Part shown: one piece after another, positions 27,501-35,191 of the stretch
Position numbering within the stretch: the first letter of the stretch is position 1
Layout of the letters: each line of letters opens with the position of its first letter
Origin: a bacterium
GTDB lineage: Bacteria > Verrucomicrobiota > Verrucomicrobiia > Limisphaerales > J093
Direction of reading: 5' to 3'
Assembly (NCBI GenBank): GCA_021823625.1
Contig: JAKANS010000026.1
Span: 1 to 43,992, forward strand
Length of the DNA: 43,992 nt
The notes under the pieces: model-generated
Database searches by the model: none
The model's input: only the letters and a program-made list of their open reading frames with translations
Told to the model about the DNA's origin: nothing
Program-made: the position numbers and the translations under genes

Positions 27501-30500
27501 GTTGCTCCCCGCCATAAACCTGTGCCTGCGCGGCGATGCGCAGGTCGTAAAGTTCGGGCGCAAGCAACGGCGTCAAGGCGCCCCAGTTCCCGCCATTCTC
27601 GACGAGGACCCGGCCGACGGACTCGCCTGCCAGCCGCGTGTAGATCGTGCCCGCACCGCCGGTTTGGTGACCGCCGCCACCGCCGCGGGCGGTAATCGCA
27701 CCCGCGAACTCGTCGGCATCGAGGTAGAGTGCGATCCGGCCCCCGCTGCCGCTGCCACCGTCCACCCATTCGCCACCACCGCCGTTGGCCGCGACGGTTC
27801 CCTGGCCGGCCAGCTTGGCGGCGGTCACCCAGATGCTGCCGCCCGCAGCCCCGCCCTGATTGTTGTACCAGGCGCCGACGCCGTTCGCCGTGAGGGTGCC
27901 GTCCACGCTCAACGTGCCACCCACGATCAACCGCACCGCGCCGCCACCGGGACTGCGCTCCCGCGTGGCCGAGCCGTCACCGCCACCGCCACTGGAACCG
28001 AGGTCCGTGGGTTCGAGGATGGAACCGTACGCCTGGCCGCCGGCAGAACCGGACCCACTGACGCCGCCGTTGCCGCCATAGGCACCACCGCCGCCGCAGC
28101 AGCCGATCGAATCGCCCGCGCCCGGACCGGCTTCGTCACCGACCGGGTAACCTTTGCCGTCCACGTTGATCGCCGCCCCGGACTCGATGGTGAGGTCCTG
28201 TTCGACGGTGAGCGAAAGCCCCGCTTGGCCGGTGACGTGGGTCAGCGTGGCGCCGGGTTTCATTTGCAGGCTCACCAGGTTCAGCGGCCCGGTGGGATAA
28301 AACGCGGAGCCGCCGGTCAGCACGAGCCGCGTCTTGGCCGGCACGTCGAAAGGCGTCAACGCGCCGGCGTTTCCGCCGTTGTCGAGCACCAGCTCGCCTT
28401 CGGTTTCGCCGACAATCTTCCGGTAAATGGTGCCGGCACCGCCGCGCTGATGGCCGCCGCCACCGCGGGCAAACACCTCGCCGGTGAAGGCAAGCGTGGT
28501 GGCATGAAGGGCAATCCGGCCGCCGCCGCCACCGCCGCCGTCCACCCATTCGCCGCCGCCGCCGTCAGCCAGGATCGAGCCCGTGCCGGCAATCGTCCTG
28601 GCCGTCACGTAAATGCTGCCGCCCGCGCCACCGCCGGTGTTGTCGGCGGTGCCGTTCAGCCCGTTGACGCTCACGCGGCCGTCGATGGTGAGCGTGTTGC
28701 CGATGTTCAGCCGGATGGCTCCGCCGCCGGCCGGGCCGGCGCCGCCGCTGGCGCTGCCGCCCGCACTGCCGAGTTGCAGCGGTTCGGTGATCGAGCCGTA
28801 AGGCGCGCCGCCGACCGCCCCGCCCGCCGTCGTGCCGCCCTTGCCACCGTGCCCGCCACCGCTGCCGCAGCAATCCAGTTGGACGCCCGCGCCCGGACCG
28901 CGTTCGTTCCCGATCGGGTACCCGCGGCCGTCCGTGTTAATGCTTCCGCCTTGAGCCACGGTCGCGTTGTTGAGCACGTTCACCTCGCAACGATCCTGGC
29001 CGGTCAGGTGGGTCAGGACCGTGTTGGTGCGCACTTCCAAGTCGCGAACCGTCAGCGGCGTCACCGGATAAACGGTGGCCATCTCGGCGAGCGTGAGTTG
29101 GAAGGCTTCGGGTGAAGTCATGGGCGTGTAGTTGCCCCAGGCGCCGCCGTTGTTAACGAGGAGTTGTCCGTACGCCGTGCCGTTCTCCCGCGTGTAAATC
29201 GTGCCCGCGCCCCCGCGCTGGCTGCCGCCGCCGCCGAAGACTGTGATCGTACCGGTGTAGTCCTTGGCACCGTAATAAACGGCGATCCGCCCGCCGCTGC
29301 CGCCACCCCCATCCACCCATTCGCCGGGACCGCCGTTCGCGGAAAGGGTGCCCGTGCCGGACAGCGAACCCACCGTCAACCACAGACTGCCGCCGGACCC
29401 GCCCCCGGCGTTGTTCGGCGGATTCGCCCCACCGTCCGCCGCGAGACGTCCATCGAGCGTCAGTTTGCCGTCAACCATCAACCGGATTGCGCCGCCACCC
29501 GGTGTGCCGAGCCCATCGTCGGCGTTACCACCTTGGCTACCCAAGGTGGTTGGTTGGAGCATTGAGCCGTAATGCCCGCCCCCCACCGCGCCGCTCTTAC
29601 TGTTGCCACCCAGGCCGCCATGGCCACCGCCCGAGCCGCCCCAATCGTACCGTGCTCCGGCGCCGGGCCCGCGGTCGTCGCCAATCGGATAGCCGCGACC
29701 ATCGGCGGTGAACTGGGCATTCTTCGCGATGGTGGCATCGCCCAGAGCGTGCAGGGAGAGATTCGTCTGGCCGATGAGATGGGTGAGCACTGCCTCGTTG
29801 GGCATGGTGAACAGGCTTACGGTCAGTGCGGCCTCGGGATAGCAGACCGCCCGGCTGGCGATGGCGAGGCGGAACGCCTGCGGAGAAACGATCGGCGTGT
29901 AATTGCCCCAATCGGCGTTGGCCACAGTTAAGTCGCCTTGGGCGTCCGCGGTTCGCTTCAAATAAAGCGTGCCCGCCCCGCCCCGTTGCGAACCGCCGCC
30001 ACCAAACGCGGTGATCGGGCCGGTGAAATCGTTGGCGGTAAGGTACAGCGCAATGCGCCCGCCGCTGCCGCCGCCGCCGTCCACCCATTCGCCCGCGCCG
30101 CCGTTGGCGACAATGACGCCTGCGCCGGTCAGTTTGCCCGCCGTCACCCAGAGGCTGCCGCCCGAACCGCCGCCGGCGTTGCTGCCGCCATTATCAAGAC
30201 CGTTGGCGGAAAGCCGGCCGGCGACGTCGAGGGTGCCGGTCACCCCGAGCCGGATGGCGCCGCCGCCCGGCGATCCCGCGCCTTCACTGCTATCGCCGCC
30301 CTGGCTGCCCAAAGCGATGGGTTGGAGCATTGACCCATAATGCGAGCCGCCCTCATAACCGGTGGTGCTGTGCCCGCCAAGGCCACCGTGGCCGCCGCCC
30401 GACCCCGCCCAATCCCCGCGCACACCGGTGCCGGGACCGCGGTTGCCGTCGAAGGGATAGCCGCGCCCGTCCACGCTCAGGGCGGCGTCTTTGGTGATGG

Positions 30501-31551
30501 CGACATTGCCGCTGGCATTCACCACCAATCCCGTGCTGCCGGTCGCGTGGGTCAGTAAGGCCGTGCCGGCCACCGTGAGATTGCCAAGTGACAAGGGTTC
30601 CGTGGCGTAACCGATCGCGTTGCCGTCGAGGAGCAAGTTGAACGCAACCGCCGAAGTCAGCGGGGTCCACTCGCCGCGACCGCCGTTAATTACCCGCAGT
30701 TCGCCGGCCGTCGCTCCTTGCTTGAGGTAAATGGTGCCCGCGCCGCCCACTCCGGCACCGCCGGCGCCCACCGCTGCGAGCGAGCCGGTGAATTCGTTGC
30801 CGGTGAAGAAAAGCGCCACGCGCCCCCCGGCACCGCCGCCGCCGTCCACCCATTCGCCCCCGCCGCCATTGGCGGAAATGGTCCCGGCGCCCCGCAGCGT
30901 GGCCGCTTTCAGATAAACCGTGCCGCCGGCGCCACCGCCCTGGTTGTTGATCGCGGCCGTGGCACCGTCCGCGCGAATAGCTCCAGCGATTGTCAACGTC
31001 CCTCCGACCTCCAGGTGAATGAGTCCGCCGCCCGGCGTAAGCGAAGCCGTACTCTCGCTGTTGGCGCCTGGCCCACCCCATTCGTTGGGCGCGACGATCG
31101 AGCCGAACGCAGGTCCGCCCGGGCCGGGAATGCCATTGCTCTGGTGGCCGCGACCGCCGTGGCCACCGCCGCCGCCGGCATAGTTCCCCATCGTTCCCGC
31201 GCCCGGTGAACCGGCAGCGGCGTAACCCTTGCCGCTGGCGTCGATGCGCGAGGCGGCATCGATGGTGACGCTGCCCGCAATGGTCAGGCGCACCGCGCGT
31301 TCCGCCTGGCCCGTGGCTGCCGGTTCGTGGGTCACCACCCCGCCGTTGACAACTTGGAGGCTGGCAAAGGCGTGGGAGCCGGCCACGGTCAGCGTCGCGT
31401 GGTCCACCAGCACGTCCTGGCCTTCCAGCGACGCGTCACCGGCACCCAGGGTAAAATCGGTGTCGATGGTGACGGCCGCCTGGCAGGTGAGGAGCGCTGC
31501 GCTGCCGGCCGCGAGGAGTAACAAGCCGAAGAAACGACGAGCGGTTTTCAT
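21562..31551 (-). CDS. Giant exported repeat protein with caspase-like domain (~3,329 aa)
   Basis: ATG at 31551 with GGAGG upstream and a signal peptide (MKTARRFFGLLLLAAGSAALLTCQA); a longer in-frame upstream reading lacks these. Residues ~20-1540 hold six tandem ~257-residue glycine-rich units with EWVDGG, GGAGTIY and DGRGYPIG landmarks. Residues ~1630-2090 look like a right-handed beta-helix. Residues ~2105-2230 resemble CARDB (NIDLVVTDVSG...). Residues ~2650-2880 are a caspase-like (C14) domain with His2744 in FSGHGG and Cys2786 in NDSCHSE. Then come a DPNDK-type beta domain (~2905-3095), an FN3-like domain (VTWSGTDATGGSGI) and a C-terminal DxDxDGLNNFAEYAF segment often seen in exported Verrucomicrobiota proteins. 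Probably surface-bound or secreted; role unknown. Single gene with its own terminator. Confidence 0.85.
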   Translation of the reverse strand: MKTARRFFGLLLLAAGSAALLTCQAAVTIDTDFTLGAGDASLEGQDVLVDHATLTVAGSHAFASLQVVNGGVVTHEPAATGQAERAVRLTIAGSVTIDAASRIDASGKGYAAAGSPGAGTMGNYAGGGGGHGGRGHQSNGIPGPGGPAFGSIVAPNEWGGPGANSESTASLTPGGGLIHLEVGGTLTIAGAIRADGATAAINNQGGGAGGTVYLKAATLRGAGTISANGGGGEWVDGGGGAGGRVALFFTGNEFTGSLAAVGAGGAGVGGAGTIYLKQGATAGELRVINGGRGEWTPLTSAVAFNLLLDGNAIGYATEPLSLGNLTVAGTALLTHATGSTGLVVNASGNVAITKDAALSVDGRGYPFDGNRGPGTGVRGDWAGSGGGHGGLGGHSTTGYEGGSHYGSMLQPIALGSQGGDSSEGAGSPGGGAIRLGVTGTLDVAGRLSANGLDNGGSNAGGGSGGSLWVTAGKLTGAGVIVANGGAGEWVDGGGGSGGRIALYLTANDFTGPITAFGGGGSQRGGAGTLYLKRTADAQGDLTVANADWGNYTPIVSPQAFRLAIASRAVCYPEAALTVSLFTMPNEAVLTHLIGQTNLSLHALGDATIAKNAQFTADGRGYPIGDDRGPGAGARYDWGGSGGGHGGLGGNSKSGAVGGGHYGSMLQPTTLGSQGGNADDGLGTPGGGAIRLMVDGKLTLDGRLAADGGANPPNNAGGGSGGSLWLTVGSLSGTGTLSANGGPGEWVDGGGGSGGRIAVYYGAKDYTGTITVFGGGGSQRGGAGTIYTRENGTAYGQLLVNNGGAWGNYTPMTSPEAFQLTLAEMATVYPVTPLTVRDLEVRTNTVLTHLTGQDRCEVNVLNNATVAQGGSINTDGRGYPIGNERGPGAGVQLDCCGSGGGHGGKGGTTAGGAVGGAPYGSITEPLQLGSAGGSASGGAGPAGGGAIRLNIGNTLTIDGRVSVNGLNGTADNTGGGAGGSIYVTARTIAGTGSILADGGGGEWVDGGGGGGGRIALHATTLAFTGEVFARGGGGHQRGGAGTIYRKIVGETEGELVLDNGGNAGALTPFDVPAKTRLVLTGGSAFYPTGPLNLVSLQMKPGATLTHVTGQAGLSLTVEQDLTIESGAAINVDGKGYPVGDEAGPGAGDSIGCCGGGGAYGGNGGVSGSGSAGGQAYGSILEPTDLGSSGGGGDGSATRERSPGGGAVRLIVGGTLSVDGTLTANGVGAWYNNQGGAAGGSIWVTAAKLAGQGTVAANGGGGEWVDGGSGSGGRIALYLDADEFAGAITARGGGGGHQTGGAGTIYTRLAGESVGRVLVENGGNWGALTPLLAPELYDLRIAAQAQVYGGEQLVVQSFEVTTNALLTHLKGDGGVKLVVLGDASIGGRVYADGLGYPIGGDPGPGVGGSGSWAGGGAGHGGDGYVSASGAPGGAAYGSALEPSTPGSQGGRGDSGPGTDGGGVVRMIVGGTLTVDGSITANALGGPVNNAGGGSGGSILLNARTFAGSGEIRANGGPGEWVDGGSGAGGRIAIYRGTSTFTGAITADGAGGARPGGRGTIHEDAVPMLVWLSPGEPWLNGAVRLEIAAFVPGTGPFSAEFSAWRDGVPTPIATLPAGLTAGATWDTAGVSDGFYEIAAVVRGAGGGVAGETRRSVAVNNSVIWHNGALSASETWAAGTVHVVSREVSIGAGQSLTLQPGVMVKFLPGARLNLLGGGKLTALGTAAQPITLTSFLDDSVGGDSNLDGDLTKPTPGSWRLAVNASATLNANENALFRFNSRAYGGALAGSETWTSDSLREITDIVTVPAGATLTIEAGAIVKFRAGQGITVQNGGRLVAAGTLAQPVVFTSINDDVWGGDTNEDGTQTKPAAGDWRSLRFEDGATGELTHAEIRYGGNSVGNPWGAGGVIEALGGGFTARNCIIADALKDGAFCYGTTRFENCVVLRCDRGLTAVGEMTIVNCTLDSNRIGLLEHVGHLIVRNSIVSRSIDVGIEHDLGGSTPTVTSCNVWNPGATRGNYNGTSDRTGQDGNISAAPRYKDAVADNFRLNYASPGIDAAAGAVAPATDFAGMARYDDPRTGNTGTAAANGAVPDMGAFEFVESAPSNIDLVVTDVSGPAQITAGGSVHVEWTVVNRGADAFTGPWHDAVYLRSGTDGQRLAVGEILAGRSITLGPGQSYRAGADVRVPGGVAADYNWLVVGNSRGDVFEGANSANNESAAGIASSLTLPMIPLDGAALSASFAAQEEPHWFQCVAPAGKDVRFNLDLLADQGVTEIYVGRGFMPTSENYSARQREWSATDTSAVTSGAGTPTGPGDANVFYVLAIGRVLPATPQSFQISAASAAFSLESVWPEAVGNAGQVTLDLHGSALTTNTTFAVRAGGEKRAALRASVRDSGRVFATFDLTGFPAGKADVIVEAGGLQFVLPQAVEVAEGGAPDFYASLSGPGTTRAGRFMSWFVTYGNRGLVDLKLPLLRFRAPGATEIRLYESTLNWADSFTFWGLNPEALLPTLGPGQEVTFEVRVKTMSSATITVEMMTGDEFEANSASFNWASLPAPTGADAAKWAALVSGLNDRLGATLGDYAALLEGDLAELAASELRFSYLANINGRWLFGNEPDGVSTERPLNPVPADYEEPGVGPGLHGPSAAPPADGIRKTWWVVISVEDYTTMDANDPVWKWNNLPGTRKDAIDLNDYAKKDLRTPDGQYLLAHDFPGDNKDVRRSTMLNGIRSLKGKVDADDNLVVVFSGHGGLKSSGAPYLAFNGDFLSPVAFTQALDEVGAGTTYFVNDSCHSEAFNEKVTPANTTFVGFAGTQSNKISHDTASGGELIKNLKGQLRKCRSLGLSMELTTALVTKKYENAAKEKDRQQPVLTNASGASLEGKPWNDPSGFEQRLGDIFKSPPFPGVIAGGTFTIVGSVDPNDKYALAGAGPEHWVNPDQVLPFEVLFENKPTAAAPAQEVLVTDDLDANLDWSTFELKTIEFNDARLTVPPGRQQFTTTAQVGTDANAVTVEVSFDSTTGRITWLMRSRDASTGDLPEDPFAGFLPPNDASHRGEGTLTYTIRPKLELADGTQIRNQATIIFDPTYGANPPILTPKVTNTVDAVAPTSAVQALPAEANGPFEVTWSGTDATGGSGIASFDVFVSRGSEPYTLWQVATTDTTATFTGQPGSSYRFFSVARDAAGNTELPPSAPDAVTAIAGGMNFATWAATQDLPPNAAGPGDDADQDGLNNFAEYAFATNPRVPDRPLAAPKAGMVSLTGQNYLTLTYRRPKVELTDVQYRVTASGGLVPWAGSTAVTQVGSPVDKGDCLEVTMRATQPVGAAAQGFLKLEISR
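26900..31450 (-). repeat. Six ~770-bp tandem coding repeats
   Basis: The EWVDGG codons recur near 30850, 30080, 29310, 28545, 27765 and 26995, a period of about 770 bp (~257 codons). Each unit carries the same order: EWVDGGGGSGGRIA, an FTG-ITAFGGGG stretch, GGAGTIY, an N-GG-W-TP stretch, LTHLTGQ, DGRGYP-G, a GSGGGHGG loop, YGSMLQP, GGGAIRL and GGGSGGS. Units differ at many positions, so they are old enough to have diverged. The first unit is preceded by a diverged half unit and the sixth is truncated. Confidence 0.9.
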
Positions 31552-31879
31552 AAGGGCCTCCAACAAACAGGGGAACAAGGTTTCGCTTTGGTTTGGATCG
31601 ATCCAGCACCGGACCGGGAATGAGAGGCGCCCGCCCGAAGAAACGGTGGATAACGAAACGGTCTTCCTCCCAGGCTTTCGCACGGCATCTCCGGATCGGA
31701 AACGCGATTGATCCAACCCATGGCGAATAGGGAAACTACAGCGCGGAAAGTGGCACCCTGCCGCCGCCCTGTCAATCTTCGTGCCGCCAGCGGGCCGCCG
31801 GTTGTCATCCCGCCTCGGAGTAGATGCGGCGTCCAGAGAGGGCTGGACGGCCCGTGCCGATCCGCTCAGGATCGGCGAC
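31552..31879. other. Intergenic, 328 bp, divergent promoter region
   Basis: It separates the giant gene (minus) from the lipoprotein gene (plus) and must hold both promoters. A TTGACA hexamer lies on the minus strand at 31770-31775, but the base string 17-18 nt on is a poor -10 match. No gene, repeat or RNA structure was recognised. Confidence 0.4.
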
Positions 31880-32395
31880 ATGTGGTTCACCGAGTCCTCG
31901 CGGTTTTGCGTGTCGGCACCGGCCTGGGCGCGTCGGCTGGGAGGCGTCCTGTTCGCGGCGGGCGCACTGCTCGGGCTTACCGCGTGCCAATCCACCGGTG
32001 GCGGGCACGCCTCCGTGGTCATCACCGGCCAGTCGATCGACAACCTCCGCGTGACCACGGCGACAGTTTTCAATGCGACGGGTTATTCGCTCGCCACGAG
32101 TACGCCCGACGATATGACGTTCCAGAAGTTGGGCAGTCTCGGCGAGGGCATCCTTTAGGGGAGTTGGGAGGCCAAGGGCGTCATGACCCGCGTGCGGGTG
32201 CGCTTCGAACCGTACGCCGACAGCGATTACCAACTGGTGGCCACCGCGTACACGGTCCGCGACGCGGGCGACAGCGTCTTCGAAGAGGAAAACCGTAAAC
32301 TCCTGCTCAGCGGCGGCAGTTATCGGAAGCGGCTCGATGAGGTCAAAAAGCGGCTCGCGGACACCCCACCCCGCACGCCAGCGCCGAAGCCTTAA
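31880..32395 (+). pseudogene. Lipoprotein gene interrupted by in-frame TAG
   Basis: From the ATG at 31880 the chain has a lipoprotein signal (LFAAGALLGLTAC, candidate lipidated Cys in LTACQS) and a soluble domain (HASVVITGQSIDNLRVTTATVF). A TAG at 32156-32158 stops it after 92 codons. The same frame then continues without a break through GSWEAKGVMTRVRVRFEPYADSDYQLVATAYTVRD to a TAA at 32393-32395, so one 171-codon gene has been split by a single nonsense codon. The residue at the TAG would be Tyr, Trp, Gln, Glu, Lys, Leu or Ser by one substitution. Alternatives are real readthrough or a base-call error. Family unknown. Confidence 0.7.
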
Positions 32396-32483
32396 AACAT
32401 CGCGCACTGGCGGTGCCACAACCGCCAGTTCATCCCGAACACGAGTTGGGCGTGCGGGTCAAGTAATTCCGCGCCAACGCCGG

Positions 32484-34235
32484 CTACAGCCGCGGCGGCT
32501 CGGGTTTGAACGGTGGCTGGAAGCTGAGCACGCCTTTGACGCGCGTCTTGCGTTTGAACACCTCCCCGCCGCAGGTCACGTACAGTTCGTCGAGGTCCGG
32601 GCCGCCGAAGCAGACGTTCGCGAGCCACGCCTTCCGCGGTTTGGCAATGATGCCATTCACGCGACCCGCCTGGTCGCAAAACTGCACGCCCATTTCCGTC
32701 GCCACGTAAAGCCGGCCGGCGGTGTCCACGCACAAGCCGTCCGCCCCGCTGCCGTTCGCGCCGTCCGGAACGTGGAGATAAAAGTACCGCTGCTGGTGCG
32801 CGAGCGAGCCGTCGGGCTGGATCTGGTAACTGAAGATGAACCGCCCCCGCGTGTCCGCCACCAACAACAGGCTTTGGTCGGGCGTGAGGCAGACGCCGTT
32901 GGCAAAGCCGATGCCGCCCTTGTCCACCACGCGCTTTTCGCCGGTCGGCAGGACCAGCCAGATTTGCTGGTGGTCCGGGTCGGTGACGTAAAACCGGCCG
33001 GTGCGGGTCACCGTGAAATCGTTCGAATCGAGACCCTCGGCGATGACGCTGGCCTTCGCGTTTTCGTCGTAAGCGACCAGTTGCTTACGGCGGCCGGCAC
33101 AGGCGTAAAGGCGTCCGTCCGGGCCGAACTTGAGACCGCTCGCGCCGCCCGTGTCCTCCGCGAACACGCTCACGGTGCCGTCGAGCGCGACCTTGTGAAT
33201 GCGGTTCTTGGGGATGTCCACGAAGAAGACTTCGCCGCGCGCGTTGGCGGTCGGGCCTTCCGTGAATTCGTGGCCAGTGCTGACGATCTGCCACTCCGAG
33301 CCGGGCGCGACCACATCCGTGACCACCGGCGACTTCGATTTCCGCCCCGGGTTGGCGACGATGGGCGCCGGCCAGTCGCGCCAGAGCCAGCGCACGGCGT
33401 CGGGGAAGATTGCGGTGGCGTGCTTGCCGTTGTGGCTGCCGTCGCCCCAGACGTGCGCCACGTCGTACCCGGCGAAGACGAGCGCGCGTTCCATCTCCTG
33501 GTTCGCCATCCACCAATCGCCGCCGTAGATGTTCAGATCGTTGGCGCCGTCCTGGAGGAAGATGCGGATCGGCTTGGGCTCGGTCTTGCGGATCAAGGTG
33601 GGATAATCGTTGCCGCCGCGCAGGCCCACGTAGGTGCCGATGCTGCTGAACACCCGCCGGAAGGCGTCGGGCCGTTCCCATGCCGCGGTGAAGGCGCAGA
33701 TGGCGCCGCTGCTGGCGCCGGCGGTCGCGCGGTCGTTGCCGTTCGTGGAGAGATTGAGCCGGTGTTGGGTGGCGACGAACGGCAGCAGTTCGTCGAGGAG
33801 GAATCGCGCGTAATTGTCGCCCAAGCCATCGTACTCATAACTGCGGTTGAACCGGTCCAGCGCGTCCGGCGCGAGCGCCTTCACCCGGCCGTGCATCACG
33901 AACACGCCGACCAGCGGCGGGAGTTCCTTCCGCGCGATCAGGTTGTTGAACACGTTCGTCGCGCGGTACTGGAGGCCGTCCTGGAAAACCATGACGGGCG
34001 CGGGTTTCGTGGCGTCGAGCTGCTTCGGCACATAAACCCAGTAATCGCGGGTCGTGCCGGGGAAGACACGGCTTTGGTCGAACACGCCGTGGAACACGTC
34101 GCCTTGAGGCACGCCGGGCTGCGGCTGCGAATCGGGGCCGGGCACGTAGTCGTCGGCAGCGGAGAGCGGCCGGGGGGCGAGGAGCGAAAACGCCACGAAG
34201 GCGGTGAACAGTGGGCTGCGGATGGGTCGGTGCAT
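32484..34235 (-). CDS. Exported esterase fused to SMP-30/gluconolactonase-type propeller
   Basis: 583 residues from the ATG at 34235 with a signal peptide (LFTAFVAFSLLAPRPLSA). Residues ~40-290 are an alpha/beta hydrolase of the enterochelin-esterase/feruloyl-esterase-D type: nucleophile Ser175 in GASSG, Asp in LQDGANDL and His268 in GDGSHNGKH. Residues ~310-575 are a six-bladed SMP-30/gluconolactonase propeller (EFTEGPTANARGEVFFVDIPKNRIHK, GRLYACAGRRKQLVAYD, GIGFANGVCLTPDQSLLLVADT, GADGLCVDTAGRLYVAT), where EGP, NGV and AD-G positions are the usual metal ligands. The pairing suggests cleavage of an ester-linked sugar and then lactone opening. Substrate unknown. Confidence 0.88.
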   Translation of the reverse strand: MHRPIRSPLFTAFVAFSLLAPRPLSAADDYVPGPDSQPQPGVPQGDVFHGVFDQSRVFPGTTRDYWVYVPKQLDATKPAPVMVFQDGLQYRATNVFNNLIARKELPPLVGVFVMHGRVKALAPDALDRFNRSYEYDGLGDNYARFLLDELLPFVATQHRLNLSTNGNDRATAGASSGAICAFTAAWERPDAFRRVFSSIGTYVGLRGGNDYPTLIRKTEPKPIRIFLQDGANDLNIYGGDWWMANQEMERALVFAGYDVAHVWGDGSHNGKHATAIFPDAVRWLWRDWPAPIVANPGRKSKSPVVTDVVAPGSEWQIVSTGHEFTEGPTANARGEVFFVDIPKNRIHKVALDGTVSVFAEDTGGASGLKFGPDGRLYACAGRRKQLVAYDENAKASVIAEGLDSNDFTVTRTGRFYVTDPDHQQIWLVLPTGEKRVVDKGGIGFANGVCLTPDQSLLLVADTRGRFIFSYQIQPDGSLAHQQRYFYLHVPDGANGSGADGLCVDTAGRLYVATEMGVQFCDQAGRVNGIIAKPRKAWLANVCFGGPDLDELYVTCGGEVFKRKTRVKGVLSFQPPFKPEPPRL

Positions 34236-34344
34236 GGCGCAGAGTGTCGCGTTGAACGTGGGCCGTCAAACGAGCTCCGCGCCGGCGAACTCCGAGTGCA
34301 CCGGCCAGGGCGGGGCGCGGTGCGCAAGTCGCAGCGCGTTGCGC

Positions 34345-34672
34345 TTAACATTCCGGCCAAGGCCAGGCCTTGGATGATCCGCCGCGCAATCTCTCGTCGG
34401 CGCTCCGGCGTGACCGCTCCGCGGCGTCGGCCAAGCTTCCCTTTCTCCACGGTGTAGAGCAGGTCACACCGGCAAAGCGTCTTGAGGTCCAAGCCGTCGG
34501 GAGCGTCGAGCACCACCTCGTTGGCCCGGGACTCGCGCTCGTTGCCAGGCCGCATCGTGCGACAACCAAACACCACCAGTTCGGGCTTCGCGTCAATGCG
34601 CGCCTGACAGGACACCAGCGCGCACGGGTGTTCGCCGAAGACGTCGGCGGTGTAAATGTCCCAAGCTTTCAA
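34345..34672 (-). CDS. PemK/MazF-like toxin with lost stop
   Basis: A TTG start at 34672 overlaps the antitoxin stop (TTGA). Residues 1-107 match short PemK/MazF-like endoribonucleases: KAWDIYTADVFGEHPCALVS, ELVVFGCRTMRPG, EVVLDAPDGLDLKTLCRCDLLYTV and a GKLGRRRGAVTPERRREI C-terminus. At the usual family end (LALAGM) no stop is met and the frame runs on for ~135 codons over the start of the esterase gene to 33938. One base shift would give a TAA at 34345-34347. So the 3' end is damaged by a substitution or a frameshift; the catalytic core may still be made. Coordinates cover the family-length part. Confidence 0.6.
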
Positions 34673-34951
34673 TCCGCCACCTCGATGCGCTGAGCGCCCA
34701 TCAAGCGGTCGATCTGTTCCCGATCGTCATCGGGCCGGCGGTAAAGGGCGCGCGCTTTGGCGGGCGGGAGTGGGTTCACGGCGGTCAAGCGGGCGCGTGG
34801 TCTTCCCACGCGCATTGGTGACTTGCGGGAGGCCCAAAGCCAGTGCCTGGCTGAGGACTTCCTCCTTGCTCAGCCCGGTCTGCTGGGCGGTACGGCTTAC
34901 TTTGCGGGCCATCTCCCGGCCCACAGGCAACGCATAAACAGCGGTCGGCAA
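34669..34951 (-). pseudogene. Antitoxin of the MazF-like pair, frameshifted
   Basis: The first half (PTAVYALPVGREMARKVSRTAQQTGLSKEEVL) reads as a ribbon-helix-helix-type antitoxin in one frame from a TTG at 34951. Near 34800-34815 coding sense passes to the next frame, which gives LTAVNPLPPAKARALYRRPDDDREQIDRLM and EVAD with a TGA at 34669-34671 that overlaps the toxin start. A one-base indel explains both. As written the first frame ends at 34727 without the toxin-binding tail. Confidence 0.6.
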
Positions 34952-35069
34952 GTCCGTAGCCTAAGACGGCGCCGTGTCCGGTCAAGTGGCTGGATCGCTT
35001 CGGCGACTGGAAGCGCGGCCGGGAGCGAACTGAGCCACGCAGAAGCCGGCACTTGCCCCGTCAGCCCTC

Positions 35070-35190
35070 GCCAAAGCAAGCACGGCTTGCAACCGACCGG
35101 GACACCGTGCAATTGTGCAACCTATCAAACCTGAATCGCCATCTGACCGCGGGTTGATGCGTCTCGGCCGACGAACACTTGCCTGGGCGA
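35070..35190 (+). repeat. ~118-bp stem-loop repeat, copy B
   Basis: The most diverged copy: CGCCAAAGCAAGCACGGCTTGC at its start, then GTGCAATTGTGCAA, GAATCGCCATCTGACCGCGG and TCTCGGCCGACGAACACTTG in the same order as copies A and C. It ends 2 bp before the ATG of the 101-aa membrane protein gene. Confidence 0.6.
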
Positions 35191-35191
35191 C

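Noticed and set aside
24808..29115. Long plus-strand open frames opposite the giant repeat gene
   Set aside because: They repeat with the same ~770-bp period as the real gene and are simply its reverse complement.
26900..31450. Possible CRISPR-like repeat array
   Set aside because: The period is ~770 bp, in frame and protein-coding; no short direct repeats with unique spacers.
31747..31775. Sigma-70-like promoter for the giant gene (TTGACA at 31770-31775, minus strand)
   Set aside because: The -10 position reads CACTTT or ACTTTC, a weak match; not enough to call a promoter.
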